This document shows, piece after piece, positions 26,710-34,441 of a DNA stretch of 64,000 nucleotides. The DNA lies in NCBI GenBank assembly GCA_016717705.1, contig JADKFD010000003.1:1-64000 (forward strand), read 5' to 3'. A program made the translations under genes and the position numbers. A model generated the notes under the pieces. It had not been told where the DNA came from, did no database searches, and was given only the letters and a program-made list of their open reading frames with translations. Position 1 is the stretch's first letter. Every line of letters starts with the position of its first letter. The DNA is from Rhodanobacteraceae bacterium. GTDB lineage: Bacteria; Pseudomonadota; Gammaproteobacteria; Xanthomonadales; SZUA-5.

Positions 26710-28095
26710 TCACCCCCCCAGCGGCGGCAACCTGACCTCGAACTGGGCGCCGCCGAGTTGCTCCGAGCGGCTGACCTTGAGCTCGCCGTCGTAGGAACTG
26801 ACGATGTCGCCGATGATCGACAGGCCGATGCCGTGGCCCTGGACGCGCTCGTCGCCGCGCACGCCGCGCTTGAGCACTTCGCTGATCTTGTCGTCGGGAA
26901 TGCCCGGGCCGTCGTCTTCCACGCGCAACAGCAGGCCGGGCCGGCGCGCCTTGGGCAGTCCGAGCGGTTCGGCGGTCAGCAACACCCGGCCCTTGCACCA
27001 CTTGAACGCGTTGTCGAGCAGATTGCCCATCAGTTCCATCAGGTCGCCCTTGTCGCCGTGGAAGACGCTGCGGGCATCGACTTCGAACTCGGCCAGTGCG
27101 CCCTTGCGCGCGTAGACCTTCTCCAGCATCAGAGCGATCTCTTCGGCGTGCGGCAGGATCGCCAGCGGCGCGGCATAGGTCTGATGGCCGGACTTGGCCG
27201 CACGCGCCAACTGGTAGGCGACGATCTCGTCCATGCGCACGATCTGTTCCAGCCCGCCGTCGTGCAGCCGGCGGGCATCGTGCTCGTTCTCGAACAGCCC
27301 GCGCATCACCGCCAGCGGCGTCTTCAGGCTGTGCGCCAGATCGCCCAGGGTGTTGCGGTAGCGGCGCAGGTGCTCGCGCTCGCTCTTGATGAAGTCGTTG
27401 AGTCCGCGCGTCAGCGCCGACAATTCCATCGGATAACTGCCGGACAGCTGCTCGGCCTCGCCGCGCTCGACCTGGGCCAGATCGCGCGCCACCGCGCGCA
27501 GCGGCCGCAAGCTCCAGACCAGCAGCAGCGCCTGGAACAGCAGCAGCAGCAGGCCCAGTCCGCCCAGCACCACCCACATGGTCTCGCGGAAGGCACCGAT
27601 CTGGCGGCGCACCGAGCTCTGGTTCTCGCCGACATTGATGGTCACGCGCACGTCCTTGCCGCTCGGCGAGCGCGCCTCGAACAAGACGCCCATGCTGAGC
27701 ATGTAGACACCGCCGACGCGCGTCTTGATCGGACCATTGAAGGCGATCTCGCCGGGTTTCAGGGCGTCTTCGAAAGGCAGGTCGCGATCCAGCGCCGAAG
27801 GCGACTCCCAGCGGAAGTTCTCGGCATAGACCGAGGCGTACAGACCGGAACCCGGACGATCCAGGCGCGGCTCCGGCAGCAGTTCGGGAATCAGCACTTC
27901 GCCACGCACCGAAGTGTCGGTGCGCGCCAGGAAGGAGTACAGCACCGACTGCAGGCGCTCGCGCAGCACCGAATAGGCCCACTGCTCGAACGCGCGCTCG
28001 AGCGCATAGCCGGTGGTTCCGATGAACGCGGCCAGCACCAGACTGGCCGCCAGCAAAGAGCGCGCGGCAAGCGAGAACTGGCGCCGGGCGCTCAT
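26710..28095 (-). CDS. phoQ: PhoQ-type sensor histidine kinase
   Basis: A 461-residue sensor: transmembrane helix 1 (about residues 10-30), a periplasmic domain, helix 2 (about 155-178), a HAMP segment, then LGDLAHSLKTPLAVMRGL with the phosphorylated His (the HSLKTPL form is typical of PhoQ), NLLDNAFKWCKG and EDDGPGIPDDK, GHGIGLSIIGDIV. ATG at 28095 begins the hydrophobic N-terminus; a long upstream in-frame reading through phoP is spurious. It is downstream of phoP in the same operon and should respond to low divalent cations or membrane stress. Confidence 0.92.
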   Translation of the reverse strand: MSARRQFSLAARSLLAASLVLAAFIGTTGYALERAFEQWAYSVLRERLQSVLYSFLARTDTSVRGEVLIPELLPEPRLDRPGSGLYASVYAENFRWESPSALDRDLPFEDALKPGEIAFNGPIKTRVGGVYMLSMGVLFEARSPSGKDVRVTINVGENQSSVRRQIGAFRETMWVVLGGLGLLLLLFQALLLVWSLRPLRAVARDLAQVERGEAEQLSGSYPMELSALTRGLNDFIKSEREHLRRYRNTLGDLAHSLKTPLAVMRGLFENEHDARRLHDGGLEQIVRMDEIVAYQLARAAKSGHQTYAAPLAILPHAEEIALMLEKVYARKGALAEFEVDARSVFHGDKGDLMELMGNLLDNAFKWCKGRVLLTAEPLGLPKARRPGLLLRVEDDGPGIPDDKISEVLKRGVRGDERVQGHGIGLSIIGDIVSSYDGELKVSRSEQLGGAQFEVRLPPLGG

Positions 28096-28199
28096 TAACC
28101 CCGCCCGCGACCAGAACAGGCATCGGCGGGGCCAGGCAATCCGGCGCGCCTTCGGCCTAGCGCAGCCCGGTGGCGCCCGGAGCCAGGTCGTCCACGCGC

Positions 28200-28880
28200 T
28201 CAGGACGTCCGCGGAATCGAGAACCGATAACCACGCCCGCGCACGGTCTCGATCGGCTTGAGTTCGCCTTCCGGATCGAGTTTCTTGCGCAGCCGGCCGA
28301 TGAAGACCTCGATGACATTGCTGTCGCGATCGAAATCCTGCTCGTAGATGTGTTCGGTCAGATCGCTCTTGGACACCAGTTCGCCGGCGTGCAGGATCAG
28401 GTATTCCAGCACCTTGTACTCGTAGCTGGTGAGGTCGACCGAGGTGTCGTTGACCGTCACCGACTGCGCGGTGGTATCCAGCTTCACCGGACCGCACTCC
28501 AGCAAGGGCTTGCTCCAGCCCGCACTGCGACGCACCAGCGCATTCATGCGCGCCAGCAGCTCTTCGATGTGGAAAGGCTTGACCAGATAGTCGTCGGCAC
28601 CGCACTTGAGGCCCTCGACCTTGTCTTCCCAACTGCCGCGGGCAGTCAGGATCAGGATCGGATAGCGACGGCCGGACTCGCGCAGACGCTTGACCACTTC
28701 CAGTCCGGGCAGCTTGGGCAGGCCAAGATCGACGATGGCGACGTCGAACGGCACCTCGCGTCCCATGTAGACCGCCTCATCGCCGTCGGCGGCAGTGTCC
28801 ACCGCAAAACCCTCGCGCTGCAGGCGCGCAGCCAGCGTTTCGCGCAACGGCGCCTCGTCTTCAACCAACAGGACTCGCAT
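28200..28880 (-). CDS. phoP: PhoP-type response regulator
   Basis: A 226-residue OmpR-family regulator. Receiver: Asp8/Asp9 region LLVEDEAPL, phospho-acceptor Asp51 in VAIVDLGLPKL, Lys in YLVKPFHIEEL; winged helix with NVIEVFIGRLRKKLDPEGEL and RGRGYRFSIP, closely PhoP-like. The 104-bp gap to phoQ has no gene. It is preceded by a small PepSY gene. A phased PmrA/PhoP-like site lies in front of the operon at 57771, a possible target. Confidence 0.93.
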   Translation of the reverse strand: MRVLLVEDEAPLRETLAARLQREGFAVDTAADGDEAVYMGREVPFDVAIVDLGLPKLPGLEVVKRLRESGRRYPILILTARGSWEDKVEGLKCGADDYLVKPFHIEELLARMNALVRRSAGWSKPLLECGPVKLDTTAQSVTVNDTSVDLTSYEYKVLEYLILHAGELVSKSDLTEHIYEQDFDRDSNVIEVFIGRLRKKLDPEGELKPIETVRGRGYRFSIPRTS

Positions 28881-28901
28881 GGAAAGACTCCTCTACAACG
28901 C

Positions 28902-29123
28902 TCAGGCCGGGATCTGGAATACGCGGACGCGGCCATCGGGCATCAACACCTTGATGCGATAGACCACGGTGCCACGGGTACGAATGGTATCTGCTGACAA
29001 CACCTTGCCACCGGTCTCGCGCTCAACCTGCTCGATAGCCTCCTTCAACGTCGCCGCAGCGACCGGCAACAGAGCCAGCAGCGACAGCAGCACGATGAAA
29101 GCGAACCTGACAATCGACGGCAT
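28902..29123 (-). CDS. Small exported PepSY-like protein
   Basis: A 73-residue protein: signal peptide (MPSIVRFAFIVLLSLLALLP, cleavage after VAAA) and one PepSY-type unit LKEAIEQVERETGGKVLSAD...YRIKVLMPDGRVRVF. PepSY proteins often precede or regulate two-component systems in proteobacteria; here it is 21 bases from phoP, so it is probably the first cistron of the phoPQ operon and may modulate PhoQ in the periplasm (inference). ATG at 29123 is chosen; a TTG three codons earlier is possible. Confidence 0.8.
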   Translation of the reverse strand: MPSIVRFAFIVLLSLLALLPVAAATLKEAIEQVERETGGKVLSADTIRTRGTVVYRIKVLMPDGRVRVFQIPA

Positions 29124-29252
29124 GCGGAGCAAGGGCCTGGAGAATGGTGCGCATCATAGTCGGCGGCGGGGCATCTACGAACACGTCTTGGCGCCAGCGC
29201 GACGTATGCGCATGCTTGCAGGCCGAGCACCTCCCCAACCTGAACGAGATTC

Positions 29253-29795
29253 ATGTCGCCCGATCTTAACCTGAGACTGGCTGCCAGCAGCGATGCACCG
29301 ATGCTGTCTGTGCTGATGACCGAGACCTTTCTGGCAGCCTACGGCCATGTGGCGCCCAAGGACAGTCTGCAGCGCCACATAGCGCGCAGCTATGACGCCA
29401 GGCGAATCGCTGACCGCATCGACTCGGGCGACATCGAGATCTGGCTGGTCGAGGCGCGCGGCGACGCCAACGGCGCGCCACGCGATGCCGGTTATCTGCA
29501 ACTGGGTCTCAACGTGCCGTCACCGGCTGCACTGAACGGGCGTGCCGCGCTGGAAGTGCAGCGCTGCTACATGCGCCCGGCATACATCGGCAGCGGTGGC
29601 GCGCACCAGTTGATGACCCGGGCGCAGCAGCGCGCGCGCGAACTTTGCGCACCAGCTCTGCACCTGTCGGTCTATCAACTGGCGCCACGCGCGGTGAACT
29701 TCTACCAGCGACACGGCTTTCGCCAGTCCGCAGCGATCAAGTACTACATCGACGATGTGGAGTTCGATGACTGGCTGATGGTCTGGGAGGGTTGA
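29253..29795 (+). CDS. GNAT family N-acetyltransferase
   Basis: A 180-residue GNAT protein. The acetyl-CoA loop is RCYMRPAYIGSGGAHQLM, slightly atypical (Gly-Ser-Gly-Gly in place of RGxGxG), and the C-terminal AVNFYQRHGFRQSAAIKYYI is the usual GNAT beta-6/alpha-4 part. Substrate unknown. It is divergent from the PepSY-phoPQ operon with about 130 bases between. Confidence 0.85.
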   Translation: MSPDLNLRLAASSDAPMLSVLMTETFLAAYGHVAPKDSLQRHIARSYDARRIADRIDSGDIEIWLVEARGDANGAPRDAGYLQLGLNVPSPAALNGRAALEVQRCYMRPAYIGSGGAHQLMTRAQQRARELCAPALHLSVYQLAPRAVNFYQRHGFRQSAAIKYYIDDVEFDDWLMVWEG

Positions 29796-30010
29796 GCGCG
29801 GCTCGGTGTTCATGGATTGCCGCGGTAGCGCGGCTCCGGCGCGCCTTGAAAATCACCGTTGCGCCAAGGGGTTTCGCGCCGGCGCCGCGGCTCTTGCCGT
29901 TCTTGCCGAAGAGCGCCGGGCGTCGCGCGTAACCACCATGCGGCGCCAACGAGGTCCAAGGACGCGCGTGCCCGGCCTACCAAAGCATGGCTCAGTCGCA
30001 CCGCTGCCCT

Positions 30011-30649
30011 TCAATACCGCAAGATCCGCTTGGGCTTGATCGGCAACTGTCCGCGCCAGTAAAGAATCATCACCAAACCGGTCGCCAGCCCGCCCAGGTG
30101 CGCAAAATGGGCCACGCCTCCGCCGCTGGTGAACACGCCGGTGTAGAGCTCGATACCGGCGAACACGATGACTGCGGTGCGCGCCTTCATCGGGATCGGT
30201 GGGAACAGGGGCATGATGATGCGGTTGGGAAACATCATGCCAAACCCCAACAGCACGCCGTAAACGCCGCCCGAAATGCCCACTGTCGGATACGGCTCGC
30301 CGCCAAGGCTGGCGACGACCAACTGCGCAACGCCGGCACCGATGATCGCCGCCAGCACGAAGCGCAGATAAGGCCCGGGTCCCCAGAAGCGCTCCAGATC
30401 GCTGCCGAACATCCACAGCGCAAGGCCGTTGAACAACAGGTGCGGCGGACTGCCGTGCAGAAAACCGTAGGTCAGCAATTGCCACGGCCGAAACTCCGGC
30501 CAGCCGCCCAGGCTCACCGGCAGCTCACCGCTGCCCAGCGGCCACAGCGCCAGATGGATCATCAGCCACGCCTGCTCATCCATCAGCTGCAATGCGTAAA
30601 CGACGGCGCAGATTATCAGCAGACTGCGGGTGATCAGGGGTATGCGCAT
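30011..30649 (-). CDS. Rhomboid-family intramembrane serine protease
   Basis: A 212-residue protein with six membrane helices. The catalytic dyad is Ser126 in VGISGGVYGVLLG and His184 in VAHFAHLGGLATG; helix 2 has HLLFNGLALWMFG with the conserved His and Asn that line the active site. It cleaves membrane-spanning substrates; none can be predicted. Length and motifs are complete. Confidence 0.92.
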   Translation of the reverse strand: MRIPLITRSLLIICAVVYALQLMDEQAWLMIHLALWPLGSGELPVSLGGWPEFRPWQLLTYGFLHGSPPHLLFNGLALWMFGSDLERFWGPGPYLRFVLAAIIGAGVAQLVVASLGGEPYPTVGISGGVYGVLLGFGMMFPNRIIMPLFPPIPMKARTAVIVFAGIELYTGVFTSGGGVAHFAHLGGLATGLVMILYWRGQLPIKPKRILRY

Positions 30650-30711
30650 GGAGAGTCCGAGTGGGCGAAATTTGGGGTTGCCGGTGCGCTCCGGTGACGG
30701 CCACGATCAGC

Positions 30712-30773
30712 GGTAGGTCCGTTGGCCGCAGGGACTCGGACGCGCTGTCACGTAGTCCTTCGGGCCAACGACC
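30712..30773. repeat. Palindromic intergenic repeat, family 3 (diverged)
   Basis: GTAGGTCCGTTGGCCGCAGG on one side and GTCACGTAGTCC...GGGCCAACG on the other; recognisable but diverged relative to 58358-58441. Confidence 0.6.
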
Positions 30774-30812
30774 GCTCCGCGGGAGGCAAGTGCGGCCGGC
30801 GCACATGGCGGA

Positions 30813-31160
30813 TCAATCAAACAGCCCGCGCCAAAGCTGCTCATCCAGCGTCGTCGCCGGCGCCACCCGAGCACTGACGCGACCGCTGGCAGACACCTTG
30901 CAGCCCTCGGCCAGCAACAAAGCCCGCTGACGCTCGAAGTCTGCGCTTCCGGGCGCGAAGGCGATGCAGTCGCCGGCGCGGACCACGCGATGCCAGGGTA
31001 ACCCGCTGTCCGCCGGCAACTGCGACAGCGTGCGCGCCACCAGCCGCGCCCGTTTCGGCAGTCCGGCAAGCTAGGCGACCCGGCCGTAGCTTTGCACCGC
31101 GCCCGCCGGGATCGCCGCCACGGCAGCCAGGATCGCCGCGCGCGCCTGATCGGCGTTCAT
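30813..31160 (-). pseudogene. Alkyltransferase-like (ATL) DNA-repair protein with an in-frame amber stop
   Basis: From ATG at 31160 (MNADQARAAILAAVAAIPAG) to the stop at 30813 one frame covers 116 codons of an MGMT-family domain. The active-site motif is PWHRVV: Trp replaces the methyl-accepting Cys of PCHRV, the mark of ATL proteins, which flag O6-alkylguanine for nucleotide excision repair. A TAG at 31071-31073 interrupts it between GRVA and LAGLPKRARLVART, where family members have a Glu or Ala. A single GAG to TAG change would explain it. Either the gene is inactivated or the base is wrong. Confidence 0.8.
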
Positions 31161-31232
31161 CGGCCGCAAGCCCGCGTGGTACCCGCCAAGACTGCTAACA
31201 TCAAGCGCATCGTTTCTCCCGAGATTCATCCC

Positions 31233-31637
31233 GTGCACAACTTCGAGGACATCCGGTCGCACCTCGCGAGCCGGCAAAAACTGACCCAGAACGATCCCTT
31301 TGTCATCAGTTTCGATCTGAAACTGCCGGCCGGGCGCGTACAGAGTCTATTCCTGGCCGACCTCGAAACCGAAGACGGGCGCCGCGTCCTGCGCATGTCG
31401 ACACCGGTTGGCGCGCTGTCCCACCTGCCCGCCGAGAAATGTCTGCGCTTCAACTGGGCGCAACGTGTCGGTTTCCTCGCGGTCGACGATCTCGATGGCG
31501 TCGCCTATGTGCATCTGTGCGAGAACCGCGGCTATGGCTCGCTGACCACGCGCGAACTCGACCGGGTATTGAGCGAACTCGGCGAATTGGCCGATGGACT
31601 GGAATCCCTGGTCTCGCAGGGCGAGGACCGGATGTAG
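31233..31637 (+). CDS. Small conserved protein, possibly YbjN/secretion-chaperone fold
   Basis: A 134-residue acidic soluble protein from GTG at 31233 (the reading frame is open further upstream but is antisense to the ATL gene). The pattern of strands (FVISFDLKLPAGR, QSLFLADLETEDGRRVLRM) followed by the helix ELDRVLSELGELADGLESL resembles the CesT/YbjN chaperone-like fold, but there is no diagnostic motif. Function unknown. It is 74 bases before the CorC gene. Confidence 0.6.
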   Translation: MHNFEDIRSHLASRQKLTQNDPFVISFDLKLPAGRVQSLFLADLETEDGRRVLRMSTPVGALSHLPAEKCLRFNWAQRVGFLAVDDLDGVAYVHLCENRGYGSLTTRELDRVLSELGELADGLESLVSQGEDRM

Positions 31638-31711
31638 GCGGGTCGGATTGGGCAGTCGCGCTGTGTTTTAATGCGACTCCGATCCGAGACGCCACTCCGC
31701 GCCACAGATCC

Positions 31712-33157
31712 ATGCATCTGGAACTCCTTCTGCTGTTGAGCCTGGTCCTGCTCAACGGATTCTTTGCGCTCAGCGAGATGGCGATCGTCACCTCGCGCAA
31801 GGGTCGCCTCAAGCAACTGGCAGAAAAGAGCCGCGCGGCACGCGCCGCCCTGACGCTGGCCGAGCATCCGGAAAATTTCCTCTCGGCGGTGCAGATCGGC
31901 ATCACCCTGGTCGGCATCGTCACCGGCCTGGTCAGCGGCGCCGCCATTGGCAGCCACATTTCTGCCTGGCTGGACAACTTTGCGCCGCTGGCCAAGTACG
32001 CGCAGCCGCTCGGCCTGGGCATCGCGGTGGTCGGCATCACCATCTTCAGCATCATTCTCGGCGAACTGATGCCCAAGCGCCTGGCGCTGCTGGCGCCGGA
32101 GAAGATCGCGGTGATCGTCGGCCTGCCGATGCTGATCTTCAGCCGCATCACGCACCCGTTCGTCATCGTCCTGGCGGTCACCACGCGCACCGCCCTGCGC
32201 CTGCTGGGCGCGCGCAACAGCAATGATTCGCGAGTCACGGAAGAAGAAATCCGCCTGCTGGTCGCCGAGAGCGCCGAGCAGGGCGAGATCGAGGACATCG
32301 AGCGCAGCATGATCAATCGTGCGCTGCGCCTGTCCGATCGCACCGCCGAAAGCCTGATGACGCCGCGCAATCGCATTGCCTGGCTGGATGCCGAAGCGCC
32401 GCTGCCGGAAAACCTGGCGGTGATGCGCACCACACCCTATTCCAGCTATCCGGTCATGCGCGGCAGCGACAAGGAAGTGCTCGGTGTGTTGCCGGTGAAG
32501 ACCTTGATCGACCGCATTGGCGCCGGCGGCCAGTTTGATCTGTTCAAACGCCTGGAAACGCCGCTGTACGTGCCGGAATCGACGCGCGCACTGAATCTGC
32601 TCAACGAATTTCGCGACAGCGAGGCACGCATCGCGCTGGTGGTCGACGAATACGGCGATCTGCAGGGACTGGTGACCCAGAACGATGTGCTCGGCGCGAT
32701 TCTCGGCGCCGCGGTGCATGAAGGCGGACACGACAATGACGACGCCAAGATCGTGCGTCGCGCCGACGGCAGCTACCTGCTCGATGGTGCGCTGAAGATC
32801 GAGGACCTGCGCGACCTGCTGCAACTGGGCGCCTTGCCCGGCGAAGAGGATCACGAGTACCAGACACTCGCCGGCATGCTGATCGCCGTGCTCGGGCATA
32901 TTCCCAAGGTCGCCGAAACCTACGATTTCGAAGGCTATCGCTTCGAAGTGGTCGACCTGGATGGCGCCCGCATCGACAAGGTGCTGGTGGAGTGGCTCGA
33001 CAAGTCGACGGTGGATCTGGCGAACGCTCAAGTAGCTCACCCAAGGGCGACACCACCCCAGCGGGAGCGGGCCGACCCGCGAGCTTTGCGGAGAAAGCCG
33101 CTCCACCCCTATAAATCAACAACGCGGCGTCGGAGACAGCTGAGTAGGTTGGGCTAG
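31712..33157 (+). CDS. CorC/HlyC family (CNNM) membrane protein
   Basis: A 481-residue protein: DUF21/CNNM membrane domain (about residues 1-190, NGFFALSEMAIVTSRKGRL and LGELMPKRLALLAPE), a CBS pair (about 205-325, SLMTPRNRIAWLDAE and LVVDEYGDLQGLVTQNDVLG) and a CorC_HlyC transporter-associated domain (about 340-425, EYQTLAGMLIAVLGHIP). Linked to magnesium/cobalt efflux in relatives. The last 40 or so residues are Arg/Pro-rich because the frame runs into a family 2 palindromic repeat (33061-33105) before reaching a stop. Confidence 0.9.
   Translation: MHLELLLLLSLVLLNGFFALSEMAIVTSRKGRLKQLAEKSRAARAALTLAEHPENFLSAVQIGITLVGIVTGLVSGAAIGSHISAWLDNFAPLAKYAQPLGLGIAVVGITIFSIILGELMPKRLALLAPEKIAVIVGLPMLIFSRITHPFVIVLAVTTRTALRLLGARNSNDSRVTEEEIRLLVAESAEQGEIEDIERSMINRALRLSDRTAESLMTPRNRIAWLDAEAPLPENLAVMRTTPYSSYPVMRGSDKEVLGVLPVKTLIDRIGAGGQFDLFKRLETPLYVPESTRALNLLNEFRDSEARIALVVDEYGDLQGLVTQNDVLGAILGAAVHEGGHDNDDAKIVRRADGSYLLDGALKIEDLRDLLQLGALPGEEDHEYQTLAGMLIAVLGHIPKVAETYDFEGYRFEVVDLDGARIDKVLVEWLDKSTVDLANAQVAHPRATPPQRERADPRALRRKPLHPYKSTTRRRRQLSRLG
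33061..33105. repeat. Palindromic repeat, family 2, inside the end of the CorC gene
   Basis: GCGGGAGCGGGCCGACCCGC and GAGCTTTGCGGAGAAAGCCG are the arms of the element seen at 2070 and 63194. It lies within the open frame, so the protein tail is repeat-derived. Confidence 0.65.
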
Positions 33158-33257
33158 CCCGGCTGGCCCAACGTCCGGACGCCTGCCCCTTACCAGTGCG
33201 GACTATCTAAGCCCGCCACACACGGGCTGCTCGGGCCGCTCGGCCGCTGAGCGCTCT

Positions 33258-34151
33258 TCACCCGACGCACTGGAAATAGACGACGTCGTTGGGGTCCTTG
33301 TCGACCGCCTGGCCAAGGCTGATCTTGCCGCTCTTGCGCAGCTGCAGCTCGTCGCGGTGCAGGCGCAATTCGTCGTCGTCACCCAGGCGCACGTAGGTGC
33401 CGTTGGTGCTGCGATCGGTCAGCACGAAATAACCCCGGCGGAACTCGATGGTGGCGTGATTGCGCGACACCCATTCGTTGTCGATCACCAGCGAGCTCTG
33501 CGGATCGCGCCCCAGGCCAAATGGCGGCGCCAGACTGGAGATCTCGATCAGCTGACCGCGATAGCGCAGGCTGAGCTTGGCGCCGGCCGGCGCATCTTCC
33601 AGGCGGATCGCCCGCGCCACCATGGTGACGTTGGAGGTGTCTTCCTGCCAGATGACGTCGACGATCTCAACCGGATTGTGCTTGCCGGCAACCCGCACAT
33701 CGCCGAGGTGGCGGGTACGGATGATCGAACTGTTGGTCAGCCCGCGCACGGTGGTCAGCGTGGTGACGATCTGTTCGCGCTTGGCCATCTGGGTCATGCG
33801 CGCCGCGGTGTTGACCGCGTCGCCGTAGACGTCGCCCTCTTCCAGCAGCGCCTCGCCATGGTGCAGACCAATCCTGACCGCGAGGAAATCGCGCTGCCAG
33901 ACCAGATCGCTGGCAACCCGGCGCTGCATGTCGATGCCCGCCATCAGCCCGGCCATCGGACCAGGAAAAGTACACATCAACTCATCGCCGATGGTCTTGA
34001 TGACGCGGCCGCCATGGCTCTTGGTGATTTCGGTCAGCACGCCGAGCACGCTCGAGGTGATCGAGCGCGCACCGACGTCGCCAAGCTTTTCGAACAGCTT
34101 GGTGCTGCCGGCGATGTCGGCGAACAGGATGGTGATGGGCTGAAGGCTCAT
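33258..34151 (-). CDS. Class III nucleotidyl cyclase with C-terminal FHA domain
   Basis: A 297-residue protein. The cyclase homology domain (residues 1-165) shows ITILFADIAGSTKLFEKLGD with the first metal Asp, GGRVIKTIGDELMCTF with the second, and VYGDAVNTAARMT. The C-terminal FHA domain (about 205-290) has LGRDPQSSLVIDNEWVSRNH and DRSTNGTYV, which bind phosphothreonine. It may make cAMP and dock to a phosphorylated protein. ATG at 34151 begins at the domain; an in-frame extension to 34415 is not family-like. Confidence 0.9.
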   Translation of the reverse strand: MSLQPITILFADIAGSTKLFEKLGDVGARSITSSVLGVLTEITKSHGGRVIKTIGDELMCTFPGPMAGLMAGIDMQRRVASDLVWQRDFLAVRIGLHHGEALLEEGDVYGDAVNTAARMTQMAKREQIVTTLTTVRGLTNSSIIRTRHLGDVRVAGKHNPVEIVDVIWQEDTSNVTMVARAIRLEDAPAGAKLSLRYRGQLIEISSLAPPFGLGRDPQSSLVIDNEWVSRNHATIEFRRGYFVLTDRSTNGTYVRLGDDDELRLHRDELQLRKSGKISLGQAVDKDPNDVVYFQCVG

Positions 34152-34441
34152 GGGCCCAATGTTAGGCGATCGCCACCGGCGGGCAAAGTAGGAATTTGTC
34201 CCGCAAATCTGCGGACAGGCGTGCCCCGGTTTCACGTCCGTGCGCCGCGCCGACCTGGGCGCCGCAGAATGGCCTTTGCCAGGCAAATGGACCTTTGCCG
34301 GGCCGTTGTCGCGGGGCGGCCCGGCGACACCGAAAGTTTTCAGGCGTGTCAACGGAACTGGTCCATGATCGTTGACGCCTGAGTGGACAGCAGCAGATTC
34401 AGTGTTGGCGTCCATTCACTTTTGCTCGAGCAGGAGGCCGC

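Noticed and set aside
26710..28632. 640-codon reading that fuses an N-terminal extension to PhoQ
   Set aside because: The first 179 codons are an out-of-frame reading of phoP; PhoQ itself starts at ATG 28095.
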